64,000 bases of DNA from Nitrospiraceae bacterium (GTDB taxonomy: Bacteria > Nitrospirota > Nitrospiria > Nitrospirales > Nitrospiraceae), in the NCBI GenBank assembly GCA_019637075.1, contig JAHBWI010000003.1:124001-188000 (forward strand). The letters are read 5' to 3'. This document shows, in pieces, positions 7,726 through 17,442 of the stretch; positions within the stretch are counted from its first letter, which is position 1; every line of letters starts with the position of its first letter. The translations under genes were made by a program, and so were the position numbers. A model generated the notes under the pieces. It was not told the origin of the DNA. It saw nothing but the letters and a program-made list of their open reading frames with translations, and searched no databases.

Positions 7726-8331
7726 TCACAAGTAGCGATGCGACAGCACCTTGCCGCTGTTGTCGATCTCATACAATAGGGGCGCGCCGGTGGGAATGTT
7801 GAGCTCCAACACCTGCTCACGCGTCAGCTGATCCAGTTGCATGACGAGCGCGCGAAGGCTGTTCCCGTGCGCTGCGATCAGGATGGTCTCCCCCTTTAAC
7901 ACGTAGGGCTTGATCCGGCTTTCATAGTAGGGCAACACCCGCTCGGCCGTATCCTTTAGGCTCTCGCCCCCCGGGGGACGGACATCGTAACTCCGGCGCC
8001 AAATCTTGACTTGCTCGTCGCCGTATTTCTTGGCCGTTTCAGCCTTGTTCAATCCTTGTAGTTCCCCATACATCCGTTCGTTCAGCGCCTTGTCCTTCTC
8101 GATGGGAATCGTGGTTTGGCCGAGCGATTCCAAGATCAAACGCATCGTTTCATTGGCGCGCGCGAGCACGGAGGAAAATGCGCGGTCGAATCGATAGCCC
8201 GAAAGTTTCTGTGCGGCGGCTTTGGCTTCCTCCACGCCTTTCGGGGAGAGGGGGACATCCACCCAGCCGGTGAAGCGGTTCTCGAGATTCCACTGCGACT
8301 CGCCATGCCGAATCAGGACCAATTTGCTCAT
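7726..8331 (-). CDS. gpmA: 2,3-bisphosphoglycerate-dependent phosphoglycerate mutase
   Basis: A 201-residue histidine-phosphatase-fold enzyme. The phospho-acceptor motif [10 protein letters not shown] (His9) is followed by the GpmA-specific NRFTGW and D-x-PLSPKG segments, [13 protein letters not shown], the PPGGESL block and the [10 protein letters not shown] second-histidine motif. It interconverts 3- and 2-phosphoglycerate in glycolysis and gluconeogenesis. It is shorter than E. coli GpmA (about 250) but has all the signature blocks. The cytoplasmic product could supply the glycerate-kinase and PEP branch encoded at 24-28 kb, which is inference. Confidence 0.92.
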   Translation of the reverse strand: MSKLVLIRHGESQWNLENRFTGWVDVPLSPKGVEEAKAAAQKLSGYRFDRAFSSVLARANETMRLILESLGQTTIPIEKDKALNERMYGELQGLNKAETAKKYGDEQVKIWRRSYDVRPPGGESLKDTAERVLPYYESRIKPYVLKGETILIAAHGNSLRALVMQLDQLTREQVLELNIPTGAPLLYEIDNSGKVLSHRYL

Positions 8332-8513
8332 CGTGGGTGCTCCCCTCGTTACACGGTGGCTTGTGCCTACTCCAAGATATGCGATTTCACGCAGGCGCTG
8401 TCAAGCATCGGCTCGTGCGCGGGGCCGTCCGACGGGGACGGCAGTGATCGGTTGCATTCATTTACACTGCTCAGTACGATGCGCCAACTCTCTGAGTCCG
8501 GGAATCCCATCGC

Positions 8514-9335
8514 ATGACGACTATTTCCCCAGCAGACTGGTCGCGGTTGCAAGCCTGGTGGCTCGGTATGGGCAGTCGGCTGCAGGTGGAGGACCGAGTC
8601 CAGGCGTTTTTCGACCGGGCCCTGGGGGCGGAGCAGGCCCTGCCACGTGCGGCGCAGATGGGGGCGCAGCCCGAGTATATCTTGTTCGTCCTGCTGCGCT
8701 ATTGGATTCCCGTCGTGTTGCCGCCGGCCGGACGCGAGCGGGTCACCAAAGGCGATCCCGACTACTGGTTGGAGTCGGAGCAACTGCTCAAGGCGGCGGT
8801 GGAACGATTGCGCGAGTTGAAGCCTTTGATCGAATTGCTCACATCAGCCAACCCGGTGGGGTCTGGCCAGGGAGACCGGTCTCGAGGCGCCTCGCCGGTG
8901 GTCGAGGTGGAGCTGGCCAACATGCTGCAGGGAATTGCAGAGGTTGCCGGCAGTTACGGCGGTCCCGACTATACCTCCGTCATCAAACAGTTTGATCCGG
9001 TTCCACTGCGGCAGACCCAGCCGTTCAAGCACAACAAGAAGAACAGCGCCGAACTGTGGGTCGTGTTTCTCTTGCGCGAACACTTTCGCAGCCTGGGGTT
9101 GGGGAAGGACCGCTATTGGCCGCTGGTGGCCGGGGTTTGCGCGGCAGCCGGGATCGTGAATCCGAACGGGCAAGCGTACCAGGCTGACGAACTCAAGTCC
9201 TGGTGGCAGAAGAATTGGCCTCGCACCTATACCCAGCTGGAGCAGACGCAGTCGGCTTCGGAGGTCAGCGGGGCGGCGTACCAGCAGGATTTTGATTGGT
9301 TCGTGGGCTGGGTCGAGTGGCAGCGATCACGGTAG
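8514..9335 (+). CDS. Conserved hypothetical protein
   Basis: This is 273 residues, with no signal peptide and no certain membrane segment although a hydrophobic patch (YILFVLLRYWIPVVLPP, about 55-72) is present. It is rich in Trp and Tyr (for example WWLGMG near the N-terminus and WFVGWVEWQ at the end). No catalytic motif is visible and I do not recognise the family. It is divergent from gpmA across about 180 bp, which must hold both promoters, and convergent with the DUF2628 gene. Confidence 0.6.
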   Translation: MTTISPADWSRLQAWWLGMGSRLQVEDRVQAFFDRALGAEQALPRAAQMGAQPEYILFVLLRYWIPVVLPPAGRERVTKGDPDYWLESEQLLKAAVERLRELKPLIELLTSANPVGSGQGDRSRGASPVVEVELANMLQGIAEVAGSYGGPDYTSVIKQFDPVPLRQTQPFKHNKKNSAELWVVFLLREHFRSLGLGKDRYWPLVAGVCAAAGIVNPNGQAYQADELKSWWQKNWPRTYTQLEQTQSASEVSGAAYQQDFDWFVGWVEWQRSR

Positions 9336-9344
9336 TACGCCGCG

Positions 9345-9364
9345 TATAGCAAATAGCGTACGGC
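9345..9364. repeat. Short intergenic repeat, copy 2
   Basis: The 20-mer TATAGCAAATAGCGTACGGC is 16/20 identical to the copy at 177-196 and lies in the same setting, 10 bp after a plus-strand stop and before a convergent gene. An imperfect reverse-complement echo (agctataggccgtagg) lies at about 9404-9419. Confidence 0.4.
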
Positions 9365-9428
9365 GTAGGGTGAGATAGGAACTCCGCGATTTCCGAGCCA
9401 GCAGCTATAGGCCGTAGGCTCGTTGCTG

Positions 9429-10073
9429 CTAGACGTTTGTCAGTCCTGCCGGGCGGGTTTTGGCAGGCGGGCCTTTCGGCCCGTCAGGAATCCCTTCTTT
9501 CAGCATCGCGACCACCAGCCCGATCTTGAGGACCAACAGGCCCACGCCGACCCACACGACATAGGGTTGGACTCCCCCCAATTCGCCGAGCATGGTCGCC
9601 CGCTGTGTCCCGTCGGCTGCCCGCTCCTGCTTGATCGTCGACAGCTGTTCCTTCACATGCCAGTAGTAGATGTAGTTCGCGCTGACACCGGCCATCAACC
9701 GCCAGACGATATCCGCCGAGAGATCCTGCGTCATATAAAACGCGAGGGCCGGACCGATCGCATAGATCAGCGCATAGAGGTACATCTTGCGGTACAGGAA
9801 CCAGAGGAACGGTTCGAACACGAAGGCGGGCCAATGCCAGGTCAAGGCGAAGCGGGGGCCGGCCGAGCCGGTAAATTTCTTGAACGTCTGGAGGTAACGG
9901 TCCGCGTTCGGGCCGATGAAGGCTCGCATGAGATCCTCATCGGTCTGGGGTAACGGGGCAGTCGCAGGTGGCTCTGTGGTGGCCTCCGGTTCAGTGGCAA
10001 ACGAGGTCCCGCACTGATGGCAAAAACGGGCGTCGTCTGGATTGAGTTGTTGGCACTGTCGGCACGGTTTCAT
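9429..10073 (-). CDS. Zinc-ribbon plus DUF2628-type membrane protein
   Basis: This is 214 residues from the ATG at 10073 (MKPCRQC). The N-terminus is a zinc ribbon with CRQC and CHQC pairs, followed by a proline/threonine-rich linker. The segment WHWPAFVFEPFLWFLYRKMY is the hallmark of DUF2628 proteins, followed by hydrophobic helices (about 110-135 and 180-200). The function of the family is unknown; the layout suggests an inner-membrane protein with a cytosolic metal-binding head. The similar head MKPCPSC...CTQCG occurs in the unrelated-length protein at 55103. Confidence 0.78.
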   Translation of the reverse strand: MKPCRQCQQLNPDDARFCHQCGTSFATEPEATTEPPATAPLPQTDEDLMRAFIGPNADRYLQTFKKFTGSAGPRFALTWHWPAFVFEPFLWFLYRKMYLYALIYAIGPALAFYMTQDLSADIVWRLMAGVSANYIYYWHVKEQLSTIKQERAADGTQRATMLGELGGVQPYVVWVGVGLLVLKIGLVVAMLKEGIPDGPKGPPAKTRPAGLTNV

Positions 10074-10235
10074 GAGCCCCACCTTATCCCATCCGCCGTC
10101 GGCTCCCGTCAAGCGGGGTCATGTGCCGGTTGCGCGACGGATCGGCGCGGTGGGAGAGGCTGAGCGGGCTGTCGGTCGGTTGCTCTACGAGCCCACCCTA
10201 TGATAGGTTCGCCGATCCACAAGGGGGGCTCTATC

Positions 10236-11444
10236 ATGCCGACCGGAGAACTACGCCAAGACGCGGAACAGTACTTGATGAATACCTATGCGCGTCTCCC
10301 CATCTCCATCGTGCGGGGGCGGGGCAGCCGGGTCTACGACCTGGAGGGGCGGGAGTATGTCGACTTCGTGGCCGGCATTGCGGTCAACCTGCTGGGGCAT
10401 GGCCATCCGGACCTGGTGCTTGCCATCCAGAAGCAGGTGCAGCAGCTCATCCATACGTCCAATTTGTATTACACCGAACCCCAAGTGCAGTTGGCAAAAA
10501 TGTTGGTGGAGCATTCGTTCGCGCAGAAAGTGTTTTTCTGCAACAGCGGGGCGGAAGCCAACGAAGCCGCCATCAAGCTGGCCCGGAAGTATGCCCACGA
10601 CAAGTATGGAGCCGGGCGGTTCGAAATCGTTACGATGAAAAACTCCTTCCATGGACGGACGCTGGCGACGTTGACCGCGACCGGACAGGAGAAGGTGCAG
10701 AAGGGCTTCGATCCGCTGATGCCGGGGTTCTCCTATGTCACGTTCAATGATCTCTCAGAGGTCGAGCGGGCGATGACCGAGAAAACCGCGGCGGTCATGT
10801 TAGAACCGATCCAAGCGGAGGGCGGGGTGCACGTCGCCGATCGCGCCTACATGCAGAGCCTTCGGGAGCTGTGCCGCGAACGTGATGTGCTGCTGATCTT
10901 CGACGAAGTCCAGACGGGTATGGGACGGACCGGTCCGTTGTTCTGCTATGAGCATTTCGGTATTCAGCCCGACATCATGACGCTGGCGAAGGGGCTGGGC
11001 GGCGGAGTGCCGATCGGCGCCTGTCTCGCGACCGACGCAGTGGCGAAGGCGTTTACGCCAGGGACTCACGCCTCCACATTCGGCGGGAATCCCTTGGCTT
11101 GCGCTGCGGGGCTGGCGGTCTTGCGCACACTGCTCGAGGGAAAGGTTTTGGACCATGCCCGCCGAATGGGCGATTACCTGGCCAAGGGATTGGCCGCCTG
11201 CAAGGAACGGCATCGGGTCATCAAGGAAGTGCGGGGCCTCGGTCTCTTGCAAGGCATGGAATTGGACACGGACGGGAAAGCTGTGGTCGCCGATTGTCAG
11301 GCTCGCGGGTTGTTGATCAACTGCACCGGCGATCGGGTGCTGCGGTTTGTCCCCCCACTCGTGATCACCCAGAGCGAGATCGATCGCTTGCTGCATGCGC
11401 TTCCGCAGGTGCTCGGCCAGCGAACAGCGGTCTCCGCTCACTAA
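10236..11444 (+). CDS. argD: Acetylornithine aminotransferase
   Basis: This is 402 residues from the ATG at 10236. It is a class-III PLP aminotransferase with FFCNSGAEANEAA (phosphate-binding), NSFHGRT, IFDEVQTGMGRTG and the PLP lysine in TLAKGLGGG (Lys252). It converts N-acetylglutamate semialdehyde to N-acetylornithine in arginine synthesis; family members may also act on succinyl-DAP. The assignment to ArgD is supported by the immediately following argF, argG and argH genes (17, 4 and 3 bp gaps). It is the first gene of this anabolic operon. Confidence 0.95.
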   Translation: MPTGELRQDAEQYLMNTYARLPISIVRGRGSRVYDLEGREYVDFVAGIAVNLLGHGHPDLVLAIQKQVQQLIHTSNLYYTEPQVQLAKMLVEHSFAQKVFFCNSGAEANEAAIKLARKYAHDKYGAGRFEIVTMKNSFHGRTLATLTATGQEKVQKGFDPLMPGFSYVTFNDLSEVERAMTEKTAAVMLEPIQAEGGVHVADRAYMQSLRELCRERDVLLIFDEVQTGMGRTGPLFCYEHFGIQPDIMTLAKGLGGGVPIGACLATDAVAKAFTPGTHASTFGGNPLACAAGLAVLRTLLEGKVLDHARRMGDYLAKGLAACKERHRVIKEVRGLGLLQGMELDTDGKAVVADCQARGLLINCTGDRVLRFVPPLVITQSEIDRLLHALPQVLGQRTAVSAH

Positions 11445-11461
11445 CCCTGTAGGGGCGCATT

Positions 11462-12454
11462 ATGGCTCGGCGTCCTGGTCGATCGACCTCTCAGACCGGC
11501 CTCGGTAAAGATTTTCTCGATCTCCTTTCGATCCCACGAGCGGAACTCGACGGATTGTTGCGGCTGGCGGCCCAATTGAAGGCCAAGCAGGCGCGCGGAA
11601 TTCCGCATCCGCTGCTGCCCGGGAAAATGCTGGGGCTGGTCTTCCAGAAGCCCTCGACCCGTACCAGGGTGTCCTTCGAGGCGGGCATGAATCAACTCGG
11701 CGGCCAGGCCATGGTGCTGCCGATGGGCGACATTCAGCTGTCGCGTGGCGAGACGGTGGCCGATACGGCTCGAGTCCTCTCCCGCTATCTCGACGCCATC
11801 GTCGTGCGCACGTTCGATCATGCCATCGTCGAGGAATGGGCGAGGGAGTCCACCATCCCGGTCATCAATGGACTCACGGATCTGAATCATCCCTGCCAGG
11901 CGCTATCGGATCTGCTTACGATTCAAGAAAAGAAGGGGCGTTTGGCCGGGCTGAAGATGGCCTATGTCGGCGACGGGAACAACGTCACGAATTCTCTGAT
12001 CGAGGCGGCCGCCAAGATGGGAATGACGATCGCCGTCGGCTGTCCGCCCGGTTACCAACCCGACCAGCACATCGTCGATCGCGCGCGGGAGGAAGCAGTG
12101 GAGACCGGCGCCACGATCGAGATTGGCTCCGATCCGCTGGTGGCGGTGAAGGATGCGGACGTCCTGTATACGGATGTGTGGATCAGTATGGGGCGGGAAC
12201 GGGAGCAGGCTCGGCGTCTGAAGATCTTGGCCCCCTATCAATTAAACGAGCGGCTGCTCAAGCGGGCCAAGCCGGACGCGCTCGTGATGCACTGCCTGCC
12301 GGCCCATCGCGGTGAAGAAATCAGTGCCGATGTCTTGGACGGCCCGCAATCGGTCGTGCTCGACCAGGCCGAAAATCGTCTACACATGCAAAAAGCGATT
12401 CTGGTGCGCCTGCTGGCGCGCGGCCGCAAGGAAAACGGAAAGAGGAAAAAGTAA
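11462..12454 (+). CDS. argF: Ornithine carbamoyltransferase
   Basis: A 330-residue protein. The carbamoyl-phosphate motif [11 protein letters not shown], the [11 protein letters not shown] block and the ornithine-binding C-terminal [11 protein letters not shown] are all present, defining an anabolic OTCase that makes citrulline. It has an N-terminal extension of about 15 basic and polar residues. It sits 17 bp downstream of argD and 4 bp upstream of argG. Its ornithine may come from ArgJ/ArgE steps encoded elsewhere, or from the arginine dihydrolase-like protein at 54161. Confidence 0.95.
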   Translation: MARRPGRSTSQTGLGKDFLDLLSIPRAELDGLLRLAAQLKAKQARGIPHPLLPGKMLGLVFQKPSTRTRVSFEAGMNQLGGQAMVLPMGDIQLSRGETVADTARVLSRYLDAIVVRTFDHAIVEEWARESTIPVINGLTDLNHPCQALSDLLTIQEKKGRLAGLKMAYVGDGNNVTNSLIEAAAKMGMTIAVGCPPGYQPDQHIVDRAREEAVETGATIEIGSDPLVAVKDADVLYTDVWISMGREREQARRLKILAPYQLNERLLKRAKPDALVMHCLPAHRGEEISADVLDGPQSVVLDQAENRLHMQKAILVRLLARGRKENGKRKK

Positions 12455-12458
12455 GGCT

Positions 12459-13676
12459 ATGAGCAAGTCAACGTACAAGAAGGTTGTGTTGGCATATTCG
12501 GGCGGATTGGATACGTCCGTCATTCTCAAGTGGCTCGAGGAAGTCTACGGCTGTGAGGTCATCGCGTTCTGCGCTGATTTGGGGCAAGGCGAGGACTTGA
12601 AGGGAATCAAGAAGAAGGCGCAGGCGTTGGGCGTCCGGAAGGTCTTTATGGAGGACTTGCGCGAGACCTTCGTGAAGGACCATGTCTTTCCGATGCTGCG
12701 TGGCAATGCCGTCTATGAAGGCAGCTATCTGCTGGGCACCTCGATTGCCCGCCCCCTGATCGCCAAGCGGCAAATCGAAATCGCCGCGGAAGAAGGGGCC
12801 GAAGCGGTGTGTCACGGCGCCACCGGGAAAGGCAACGACCAGGTTCGGTTCGAGTTGACCTACATGGCGCTCCATCCGCAGATCAAGATCATCGCTCCCT
12901 GGCGCGAATGGACGATGCGCTCACGGCGTGAGTTGATCGAGTATGCCGAAAAGCACGGGATTCCGGTGACGGCGACCAAGGCGAAGCCCTACAGCATGGA
13001 TATGAACCTGTTTCATACCAGCTATGAAGGCGGCATCCTTGAAGATCCCTGGGCTGCACCGCCGGAGGAAATCTTCGTCATGTCGGTCTCGCCGGAACGG
13101 GCGCCGAACAAGCCGCGCGAAATCGAAATCGAATATGTGTCGGGCGATCCGGTCGCGGTCGACGGAAAGAAGATGGGACCGGCCGCACTGTTGGCCCATC
13201 TGAACAAACTCGGCGGCGAGCACGGGGTCGGCCGCGTCGATCTGGTGGAAAATCGGTACGTGGGCATGAAATCCCGGGGAGTCTACGAGACGCCGGGCGG
13301 AACCATTCTCCATGCGGCGCATCGTGGATTGGAGTCGCTGACCATGGATCGCGAGGTGCTGCACCTGCGCGACAGCCTCATCCCGCGCTATGCGGAGCTG
13401 ATCTATTACGGATATTGGTATGCGCCCGAGCGGGAGATGATTCAGACCGCGCTCGATGAAGCGCAGCGTGATGTGACCGGGACCGTGCGGGTGAAGTTGT
13501 ACAAGGGGACTTGCACCGTGGTCGGCCGCAAGTCGCCGCGCTCGCTCTACCGGTTGGACATGGCGACTTTCGAAGAAGATGAAGTCTATCGGCAGAAGGA
13601 TGCGGAAGGTTTCATCCGGCTCAATGCGTTGCGATTGGCGATCCGCGCCCAGCGTAAGAAGGGATCGCGCAAGTAA
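12459..13676 (+). CDS. argG: Argininosuccinate synthase
   Basis: This is 405 residues from the ATG at 12459, 4 bp after the argF stop; an upstream in-frame extension runs inside argF and is rejected. The ATP pyrophosphatase P-loop [10 protein letters not shown] lies near the N-terminus, followed by the substrate-binding blocks [14 protein letters not shown] and [15 protein letters not shown]. It condenses citrulline and aspartate to argininosuccinate with ATP going to AMP and PPi. The length is typical of the ArgG type 1 family. It is followed 3 bp later by argH. Confidence 0.96.
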   Translation: MSKSTYKKVVLAYSGGLDTSVILKWLEEVYGCEVIAFCADLGQGEDLKGIKKKAQALGVRKVFMEDLRETFVKDHVFPMLRGNAVYEGSYLLGTSIARPLIAKRQIEIAAEEGAEAVCHGATGKGNDQVRFELTYMALHPQIKIIAPWREWTMRSRRELIEYAEKHGIPVTATKAKPYSMDMNLFHTSYEGGILEDPWAAPPEEIFVMSVSPERAPNKPREIEIEYVSGDPVAVDGKKMGPAALLAHLNKLGGEHGVGRVDLVENRYVGMKSRGVYETPGGTILHAAHRGLESLTMDREVLHLRDSLIPRYAELIYYGYWYAPEREMIQTALDEAQRDVTGTVRVKLYKGTCTVVGRKSPRSLYRLDMATFEEDEVYRQKDAEGFIRLNALRLAIRAQRKKGSRK

Positions 13677-13679
13677 CCC

Positions 13680-15131
13680 ATGGCGAAACCGAAGTCGACC
13701 AAATCTACCACCCGTCGACCTGCCGCATCAGGCCGGACGGCAAAAGCTCTTCCCCAAGGGAAGGCTTGGGGGGGACGGTTCGCTGAGCAAACCGATCGGC
13801 TGGTGGAGCAGTTCACCTCGTCGCTTTCGGTGGATCAGCGGCTCTATTCCTACGACATCCAGGGCAGCGTTGCGCACTGTCGGACGCTGGAACGAGCCGG
13901 GGTGTTGACCTCGCGGGAAGCCGCTGAATTGGTTCGAGGGCTGGAGCTCGTCAAGGCCGAGCTGGACGAGGGCCGTTTCCCGTTTCTGCCGCAGGATGAG
14001 GACATCCATATGGCGATCGAACGTCGCCTGACCGAGCTGATCGGTCCGTTGGGCGGAAAGCTCCATACCGGGCGGAGCCGCAACGATCAGGTCGCATTAG
14101 ACCTGCGGTTGTTCCTGCGGGATGCGTTACAGCGGTTGGGGAGCCAACTGCAAGAGTTTCAGCGAGTGTTGGTCGCTCAGGCTCGTGCGCACCTGCACGT
14201 CGTCATGCCGGGCTATACGCATCTGCAGCGGGCGCAGCCAGTGCTCTTGGCGCACCATCTGCTGGCCTATGTAGAAATGTTCGATCGAGACCGCGGGCGG
14301 CTGCACGATGATCGCAACAGATTGAACGTCATGCCGCTCGGTTCCGGCGCACTTGCCGGGTCCAACTATCCCGTCGATCGCGAGTACACGGCCAAGCTGC
14401 TGGGGTTTCCTGCGGTGACGCGAAACAGTCTGGACGCCGTGTCGGATCGGGACAGCGTCGTCGAAACGCTGGGGGCTCTGTCGCTGATCATGATGCACTT
14501 GTCGCGGCTGAGCGAGGAATTGATCCTCTGGGCGTCACAGGAGTTTCGGTTCGTGGATTTGCCGGATACGTTCTGCACCGGCAGCAGTATGATGCCTCAA
14601 AAGAAAAATCCCGACGTGCCTGAACTTGTTCGGGGGAAGACCGGGCGGGTGTACGGGCATCTCATGGGGATGCTCACCCTCATCAAGGGGTTACCCTTGA
14701 GCTACAACCGGGATCTGCAAGAAGATAAAGAGGCGCTCTTCGATGCGGTGGACACGACCGGGCAGTCGGTGGTGTTGTGCACGGAATTGATGCGTCGGGC
14801 TCGCTTCAACGAATCGGTTATGCAGCAGGCTGCCGAAGGGGGGGGGATGTTGGCGACGGAAATCGCCGACTATCTGGTCACCAGGGGGGTGCCCTTCCGG
14901 GAGGCCCATTCCATTACCGGTCGAATTGTGCGATCCTGTATTGAAAAAGGTCAAGCGCTTCAAGGTCTTAGCTTGACGGACCTGACCTCATTTTCCGACC
15001 GATTCGAAAAGGACGTACTCGATTGTTTGACTGTACAGGGGGCGATTGACAGAAAGGGGCAATTGGGAGGGACGGCGCGGCGACGCGTCGAACAGCGGAT
15101 CAAGGAGTGGGAAAAGGCGCTGCGGGCATGA
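13680..15131 (+). CDS. argH: Argininosuccinate lyase
   Basis: This is 483 residues. A basic, Pro/Ser/Thr-rich N-terminal extension of about 28 residues precedes the conserved KAWGGRFAE start. The fumarase/aspartase signature GSSMMPQKKNP lies at 301-311, and THLQRAQP and the HTGRSRND block are visible. It splits argininosuccinate to arginine and fumarate. The stop overlaps the ATG of the following lipoprotein gene (ATGA, 4 bp), so the operon continues into it. Confidence 0.95.
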   Translation: MAKPKSTKSTTRRPAASGRTAKALPQGKAWGGRFAEQTDRLVEQFTSSLSVDQRLYSYDIQGSVAHCRTLERAGVLTSREAAELVRGLELVKAELDEGRFPFLPQDEDIHMAIERRLTELIGPLGGKLHTGRSRNDQVALDLRLFLRDALQRLGSQLQEFQRVLVAQARAHLHVVMPGYTHLQRAQPVLLAHHLLAYVEMFDRDRGRLHDDRNRLNVMPLGSGALAGSNYPVDREYTAKLLGFPAVTRNSLDAVSDRDSVVETLGALSLIMMHLSRLSEELILWASQEFRFVDLPDTFCTGSSMMPQKKNPDVPELVRGKTGRVYGHLMGMLTLIKGLPLSYNRDLQEDKEALFDAVDTTGQSVVLCTELMRRARFNESVMQQAAEGGGMLATEIADYLVTRGVPFREAHSITGRIVRSCIEKGQALQGLSLTDLTSFSDRFEKDVLDCLTVQGAIDRKGQLGGTARRRVEQRIKEWEKALRA

Positions 15132-15439
15132 GGCCGTGGGGCAGCGGGGGCTGGTGTCGCCGGGGCGACTTGAGCGGTTGGGTCTTCGCGCTCATCGGTC
15201 TCTCCGGTTGTGGCGTACTCGGACCGCCGGTGCCGCCGGAAGATGTCGGCGTCAATCCCGTGATCGAACGGCAGTTGAGGCGGGAGGGACTGCTGGCGCC
15301 GGGGGAGGCTGTGCGAGGGACGGCTACGCGTCCGAGTGCACCGGGCCAGGTAACCATCGAAGAGTTTATCGATAACTCCATGGTACCGACCGGAGAGCCG
15401 TTACCCGTTCCGCCGACTCGATCAATGGGTAGTCGGTAA
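15128..15439 (+). CDS. LptM-like small lipoprotein
   Basis: This is 103 residues from the ATG that overlaps the argH stop. A hydrophobic segment ends in the lipobox LSGC, and the mature protein begins CGVLGPPVPPED, similar to the C-G-x-x-G-P-L start of LptM (YifL), a lipoprotein that assists the LptDE outer-membrane translocon. In many Gram-negatives lptM lies between argH and lysA; here that position is conserved although a radical SAM gene intervenes. The remainder (about 80 residues, Pro-rich end) is longer than typical LptM, so the name is tentative. Confidence 0.6.
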   Translation: MRPWGSGGWCRRGDLSGWVFALIGLSGCGVLGPPVPPEDVGVNPVIERQLRREGLLAPGEAVRGTATRPSAPGQVTIEEFIDNSMVPTGEPLPVPPTRSMGSR

Positions 15440-15531
15440 CGTATCGTAGCTGGTACGGAAGGAGTGTTCGCGGTTTGTCATGGGGTGGGGGCTTCACACT
15501 GGGAAGCAGCCGCCCGGGAGGACTAGTGAAC

Positions 15532-17442
15532 ATGGAACTCATTCAACCATCCCGCACCTTCGTCTCGCCGACCAATGCGCCGAAACGCCGACTGCTGCTA
15601 CTCGATCCGTATCCCCGCAACAGTCAGTACCATTTGACTGCTGCAGAACGTCGGGCCGTATGGTTTCCCAAGCTGAGCCTGCCGACCATTGCTGCGTACA
15701 CGCCGGAACATTGGCAGGTGGACTTGGTTGATGAGGCGGTTCGGGACATCGATTTTGACCACCCCTGTGACTTGGTGGGTCTGTCGGTCATGACCTGTTA
15801 TGCACCGAGGGCCTATGAGATCGCCGCGGAGTTCCGAAAGCGTGGGGTCAAGGTCGTGATGGGTGGTGTCCACGCGACCTACTGTCCCGACGAAGCATTG
15901 CAACATGTGGACACCGTAGTGTGCGGCGAGGCCGAAGATCTGTGGCCGGAGGTCGTATCCGACTTCGAGGCCGGGCATATGAAGCGCAAGTATGAGATGC
16001 GCGCCTTCCCCTCGCTGGAAAACTACCTGAGTCCGCGAGTTGAGTTGCTGAGTCCGGACGCGTACATGACTCGGCAGTGCAGTTTTACGACGAGGGGCTG
16101 CCATTTCGATTGCGAGTTTTGCAGCGTCTCGCCGTTCAATGGAAAGACGACGCGGCGGCGGCCGGTGCTAGAAGTCATTCGCGAGATCCTGCGTGTGAAG
16201 CACTGGATTCGAAGCGAGATCGTCGAGCGCATGTGCACGGATTCCCTCTGGCAGGCGCTCAAGACCGGATTCCGTATGAGGGTGGGCATTGAGGACGGCA
16301 GCATCGTGGCGTTCGTCGATGACCTGCACAACAGCAACCGCGCCTATTGCCGCGAACTCTGGACGGCATTGAAGCCGCTGAACATCAAGTGGGGCTGTCA
16401 GTCGACTCTGTTCTTGGCCGATGACGAAGAAATGGTGAAGCTGGCGGCCGAGAGCGGGTGCGTGTCGGTGTTCGTCGGGATGGAATCCCTCGACGAGGAT
16501 TGCCTCGAAGAGACCAATAAGCCCTTTAATCGGGTCCAAAAGTTCGCGCAGGAAATCGACATGTTTCACAAGTACGGAATCATGGTGAATCCCGGCATCG
16601 TCTTCGGCTTCGACAACGACGATGAATCGGTGTTCGAGCGGGCTGTGGATTTCCTTACTGCCACGAAGGTGGAATTGGCTTACTTCAACGTGTTGACGCC
16701 GTTACCAGGCACGGCCTTGTATGACCGGTACAACAAGGAAGGCCGTATTTTCGACCGTGACTGGTCTAAGTATGATGGGAAGCACGTGGTGTTTCGGCCG
16801 AGTCGAATGACACCGGAGCAACTGCAAGAGGGATTCAACTGGGCCAACCACCAGTTTTACTCGCTGTCGTCGATTTGGAAGCGCCTCTCCGGTACCCAGC
16901 AGCGTTTGGTCGCCCGATGGGAAATGAATCGGGAATTTCGCAAGCTCGTCAAGCGGTCCTGTCCGAAGGGGACATTGTCACCGGTTGCCAAGGTGCTGAA
17001 GAATCTTCAGGCGAAACTGCCGATCGTCGATACGGCCCAATTAATTCCAAATGCGATGTACGCCATCAAGCAGCGGATCGACCAAACCGCGGCCCCGGCC
17101 CACAGTCTCTGGTTGAATATCAAAGCGAAGCGGCACGACCAAAAAGCAGCCGTCGTGGTCACGCTGGAGGGCACCCTCGACTCTGTCGGGGCGAAAGAGT
17201 TACTGAAGCGTATTCGTGAGGCGGCCGAGAAGGCGCGCTTGGACGTCATTGTAAATTTCGAACATCTGAAACATGCCACGCCGGAGGCGCTGAAGGCGCT
17301 GCTGGACCGTGAGGCGGTAAAATCAGTACTTCCCTACGCCAAGGTGCGGTATCAAAAATTTACCGCCGCCTTCCAGGGGGCACTCGAGGGGTTGTCATTA
17401 AACGGAGCTGAATTTTTGATCGAGGATCTTCAAGATGCATGA
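15532..17442 (+). CDS. B12-binding-type radical SAM protein with a C-terminal STAS-like domain
   Basis: This is 636 residues from the ATG at 15532; a GTG six bases upstream is possible, and GGGAGGA precedes both. Order of parts: a Rossmann-like cobalamin-binding-type domain (about 20-150, LVGLSVMT and MGGVHATYCPDEAL), then a radical SAM core with RGCHFDCEFC (CX3CX2C cluster motif), ES in FVGMESLDEDCLEE and a C-terminal core strand PLPGTALY. A segment of about 35 residues (RSEIVERMCTD...GIEDGS) is inserted before the FVDD strand. The last ~100 residues (VVVTLEGTLDSVGAKELL...) resemble a STAS domain. The substrate is unknown. It overlaps lysA by 8 bp. Confidence 0.82.
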   Translation: MELIQPSRTFVSPTNAPKRRLLLLDPYPRNSQYHLTAAERRAVWFPKLSLPTIAAYTPEHWQVDLVDEAVRDIDFDHPCDLVGLSVMTCYAPRAYEIAAEFRKRGVKVVMGGVHATYCPDEALQHVDTVVCGEAEDLWPEVVSDFEAGHMKRKYEMRAFPSLENYLSPRVELLSPDAYMTRQCSFTTRGCHFDCEFCSVSPFNGKTTRRRPVLEVIREILRVKHWIRSEIVERMCTDSLWQALKTGFRMRVGIEDGSIVAFVDDLHNSNRAYCRELWTALKPLNIKWGCQSTLFLADDEEMVKLAAESGCVSVFVGMESLDEDCLEETNKPFNRVQKFAQEIDMFHKYGIMVNPGIVFGFDNDDESVFERAVDFLTATKVELAYFNVLTPLPGTALYDRYNKEGRIFDRDWSKYDGKHVVFRPSRMTPEQLQEGFNWANHQFYSLSSIWKRLSGTQQRLVARWEMNREFRKLVKRSCPKGTLSPVAKVLKNLQAKLPIVDTAQLIPNAMYAIKQRIDQTAAPAHSLWLNIKAKRHDQKAAVVVTLEGTLDSVGAKELLKRIREAAEKARLDVIVNFEHLKHATPEALKALLDREAVKSVLPYAKVRYQKFTAAFQGALEGLSLNGAEFLIEDLQDA

